Notes under the pieces: model-generated
Seen by the model: only the letters and a program-made list of their open reading frames with translations
What the model was told of the DNA's origin: nothing
Database searches by the model: none
Source: CAZYBG01 sp964645155
Lineage (GTDB): Bacteria; Pseudomonadota; Alphaproteobacteria; Rhodobacterales; Rhodobacteraceae
NCBI GenBank assembly: GCA_964645155.1
Contig: CAZYBG010000132.1
Span: 1 to 7,196 of the forward strand
DNA: 7,196 nucleotides
Direction: 5' to 3'
Translations under genes and position numbers: made by a program
Part shown: one piece after another, positions 5,080 through 7,196 of the stretch
Layout: each line of letters opens with the position of its first letter
Position numbering within the stretch: position 1 is the first letter of the stretch

Positions 5080-6834
5080 ATGAGCGATGCCAGAGCCTCC
5101 GCCACGGAACCGCCCGCCATCACCTGGCGGGTGCGCGTCGTGGTGCTGGCGCTGCTGGCGGTCGCGGTCGCGGTGATCTGGGCAACCAACCGCTACCTCT
5201 CCGAACGCTTCACCGAAACCACGCGCAACCGCGCCGAGGTGCGCCTTGCGCTCTACTCGGGCAACATCATGTCCGAGCTGCAGCGCAACTCGGTGGTGCC
5301 GCTTCTGCTGGCCCGCGACCCGACGCTGATCTCGGCGCTCAGCACGCGCGACTACACCCAGAGCAGCCAGCGGCTGATCTCGTACCGCGACGAGATCGGC
5401 GCGGCCGAGCTGATGATGCTCGATGCCGATGGGCGGGTCGTCGCCGCGACCGACCGCAACCGGATCACCACCGCGCACTTCGAGGCCCCCTATTTCGTCG
5501 AGGCGCTGCGCTCGGCCGACACCGTCTTCACCACGACCCCGCGCGAGGGCAGCGGCTACGAGTTCATCTATTCCCGCCGCATCCAGAACGACCGGCAGAC
5601 GGTCGGCGTGATCGTCGTCGAGGTCGACCTCGCGAAGTTCGAGCGCGCCTGGGCGTCGATCGCCGAGGCGGTGCTGGTCGCCGACAGCGAGGGGCGCATC
5701 ATCCTCGCGACCGAGCCGCGCTGGCGCGGTTTCGGCATCGACGAGGCGCTGGCCGTCCGCTCGGCGCCCTCGGCGATCGAGCGGGCGATCCAGGCCACCG
5801 CCGACTGGGGCGCGCTGCCGCCCGATGCCTATGTGCGCGGCGAGGCGGCGATGCGGCTCGACGCGCGCATCCCGTTCCAGGGTTGGCGGATGACCTCGTT
5901 CACCACCTATTCGAGCGTGCGCGAACGGGTGAACGCGGTCCTCGCGCTGGAAATCATGGGCTTTGCGATTCTGCTGGCGCTGACCTTCTACCTGCTGTCG
6001 CGGCGGGCACTGTCGCAGTCGCTGTTCTTCCAGCGCGAGTCGGCGGAGCTTCGCGCCCTGAACGCAAGGTTGCAGCGGGAAATCGCCGAACGCGAGAAGA
6101 TGCAGCAGAGCCTTGCGGTGGCCGAACAGACGCTGGCGCAGTCCTCCAAGCTCGCCGCCCTCGGCGAGATGTCGGCCGCCGTCAGCCACGAGCTGAACCA
6201 GCCGCTCGCGGCGATGAAGACCTACCTCGCCGGCGCCAAGCTCCTGCTCCAGCGCAAGCGCCCCGACGAGGCGCTGTCGTCGTTCCAGCGGATCGACGAC
6301 CTGATCGAGCGGATGGGCGCCATCACCCGCCAGCTGAAGAGCTACGCCCGCAAGGGCGGCGAGGCGTTCGAGCCCTTGGATGTAAGGGATGCGCTGTCCT
6401 CGGCGCTGAGCATGATGGAGCCGCAGCTGAAGCAGCGCCGCGTCGCGATCAGCCGCGCGGTACCGAAGGAACCGGTGATGATCATGGGCGACCGGATCCG
6501 GCTCGAGCAGGTCATGATCAACCTGCTGCGCAACGCCCTCGACGCGACCAAGGAAAGCGCCGACCCGCAGGTCGACCTGATCCTGTCCTCGGGCGATACC
6601 GCGACGCTTACGGTGCGCGACAACGGCCATGGCATCGCCAACCTCGACCAGCTCTTCGAGCCGTTCTACACCACCAAGCCGCCCGGCGACGGCGTCGGGC
6701 TGGGGCTTGCCATTTCCTCCAGCATCGTGAACGACCTCGGCGGGCGGCTGACCGCACGCAACGCCGCCTCCGGTGGCGCTGTGTTCGAGCTTCAGCTGCC
6801 GTTGCTGGGATCGACACGGGAAGCGGCCGAATGA
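5080..6834 (+). CDS. dctB: DctB-like membrane sensor histidine kinase
   Basis: 584 residues. Membrane segments at about 18-36 and 286-307 enclose a periplasmic double-Cache (PDC) sensor domain. Its repeats are visible at 111-124 (LMMLDADGRVVAAT) and 198-215 (VLVADSEGRIILATEPRW). A coiled coil (about 315-352) leads to the DctB/HPK4-type kinase core: phospho-acceptor H370 in VSHELNQPLAAM, N-box NLLRNALDA (481-489), DNGHGI (514-519), FEPFYTTKP (526-534) and GVGLGLAIS (538-546). All catalytic boxes are intact. The family senses C4-dicarboxylates and controls their uptake through DctD and sigma-54. The ASNW signature I associate with classical DctB is ATDR here, so the ligand may differ. A TTG at 5044 in frame would overlap the promoter; ATG 5080 is preferred. 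The downstream regulator begins seven bases after the stop. Confidence 0.85.
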   Translation: MSDARASATEPPAITWRVRVVVLALLAVAVAVIWATNRYLSERFTETTRNRAEVRLALYSGNIMSELQRNSVVPLLLARDPTLISALSTRDYTQSSQRLISYRDEIGAAELMMLDADGRVVAATDRNRITTAHFEAPYFVEALRSADTVFTTTPREGSGYEFIYSRRIQNDRQTVGVIVVEVDLAKFERAWASIAEAVLVADSEGRIILATEPRWRGFGIDEALAVRSAPSAIERAIQATADWGALPPDAYVRGEAAMRLDARIPFQGWRMTSFTTYSSVRERVNAVLALEIMGFAILLALTFYLLSRRALSQSLFFQRESAELRALNARLQREIAEREKMQQSLAVAEQTLAQSSKLAALGEMSAAVSHELNQPLAAMKTYLAGAKLLLQRKRPDEALSSFQRIDDLIERMGAITRQLKSYARKGGEAFEPLDVRDALSSALSMMEPQLKQRRVAISRAVPKEPVMIMGDRIRLEQVMINLLRNALDATKESADPQVDLILSSGDTATLTVRDNGHGIANLDQLFEPFYTTKPPGDGVGLGLAISSSIVNDLGGRLTARNAASGGAVFELQLPLLGSTREAAE

Positions 6835-6841
6835 GGTTTGC

Positions 6842-7196
6842 ATGGCACGTGCAATGAAGATCGCGATCGTCGACGACGAACTGGACATGCGGCAGTCGAT
6901 CAGCCAGTGGCTGGCGCTGTCGGGCTTCGACACCGAGACCTATGCCAGCGCGGAGGACGCGCTGAAGTCGCTCGGGCCGGACTATCCGGGCGTCGTGGTC
7001 AGCGACATCAAGATGCCCGGCATGGACGGGATGCAGTTCCTCAAGCGCCTGATGGGGATGGATTCGGGCCTGCCGGTCATCATGATCACCGGCCACGGCG
7101 ACGTGCCGATGGCGGTCGAGGCGATGCGCGTCGGCGCCTACGACTTCCTCGAGAAGCCGTTCAACCCCGACCGGATGACCGAGCTTGCCAAGAAGG
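6842..7196 (+). CDS. dctD: DctD-like response regulator, receiver domain only; cut by the window end
   Basis: 118 complete codons of a CheY-like receiver are visible. The acidic pair is D11 and D12, the phospho-acceptor D55 in VVVSDIKMPGMDG, the switch threonine T83 in MITGHGD, and the lysine K105 in EKPF. The sequence resembles receivers of NtrC-type DctD regulators, which activate sigma-54 promoters, but the AAA+ and DNA-binding domains lie beyond the window. A FixJ-type output cannot be excluded from the receiver alone. GAGG, overlapping the kinase stop, is five bases before the ATG at 6842. A second in-frame ATG at 6854 lacks a ribosome site. TTGCA-N7-TGCAA (6838-6854) spans the start. 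The gene surely forms a pair with the kinase at 5080-6834. Confidence 0.85.
   Translation, partial: MARAMKIAIVDDELDMRQSISQWLALSGFDTETYASAEDALKSLGPDYPGVVVSDIKMPGMDGMQFLKRLMGMDSGLPVIMITGHGDVPMAVEAMRVGAYDFLEKPFNPDRMTELAKK

Noticed and set aside
6843..6858. TGGCAC near the response regulator start as a sigma-54 promoter
   Set aside because: The required GC at the -12 position with correct spacing is absent, so it is a chance half-site inside the coding start.
4048..6933. A very long open frame on the minus strand opposite purS, purQ and the kinase gene
   Set aside because: Its translation is rich in Arg, Gly, Ala and His without domain motifs, and it mirrors three well-recognised plus-strand genes. 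Long antisense frames are expected in G+C-rich DNA.

Overview
The window reads as chromosomal DNA from a very G+C-rich alphaproteobacterium, most likely Rhodobacteraceae. The pointers are the Paracoccus-type ATP synthase zeta inhibitor next to purC, a GTTC-N7-GTTC LexA-type box, a Bmt-type homocysteine methyltransferase near a small corrinoid protein, and a purC-purS-purQ cluster. Codon use and G+C look uniform. I see no mobile element, tRNA, rRNA or CRISPR array.

Layout. The left edge (1-256, minus) is the N-terminal part of a corrinoid (B12-binding) protein. Facing away from it is a PA0069-family radical SAM protein (440-1531, plus). It sits behind a near-ideal alphaproteobacterial SOS box and ends in a beta-clamp-binding-like pentapeptide. 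Converging on it is a Bmt-type homocysteine S-methyltransferase (1607-2614, minus). The methyltransferase and corrinoid protein look like two parts of a split B12-dependent methionine synthase or betaine demethylation system, with the SOS-type gene lying between them on the other strand. Next comes the F1-ATPase zeta inhibitor (DUF1476, 2799-3113, minus). It is divergent from purC (3294-4055), purS (4124-4366) and purQ (4363-5031), a short purine operon. Last is a DctB-like sensor kinase (5080-6834) and its DctD-like response regulator (from 6842, cut by the window end).

How the parts relate. PurS and PurQ are two subunits of FGAM synthetase (PurL is not in the window), and PurC acts two steps later in IMP synthesis. 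The divergent zeta and purC promoters have nearly the same form, TTGCGG-N17-(T/C)ATATG. Their -35 regions form a perfect 10-bp inverted repeat, which suggests shared control of ATP synthase inhibition and purine synthesis. The kinase gene has a good TTGAGC-N17-TAATCT promoter placed so that transcription should begin at or next to its ATG, so its mRNA may be leaderless. The same may hold for the radical SAM gene.

The observation most worth pursuing is the radical SAM gene: an SPL-like iron-sulfur enzyme with an apparent SOS operator in its promoter and a QLTLF C-terminus. Together these suggest an uncharacterised DNA-damage function linked to the sliding clamp.
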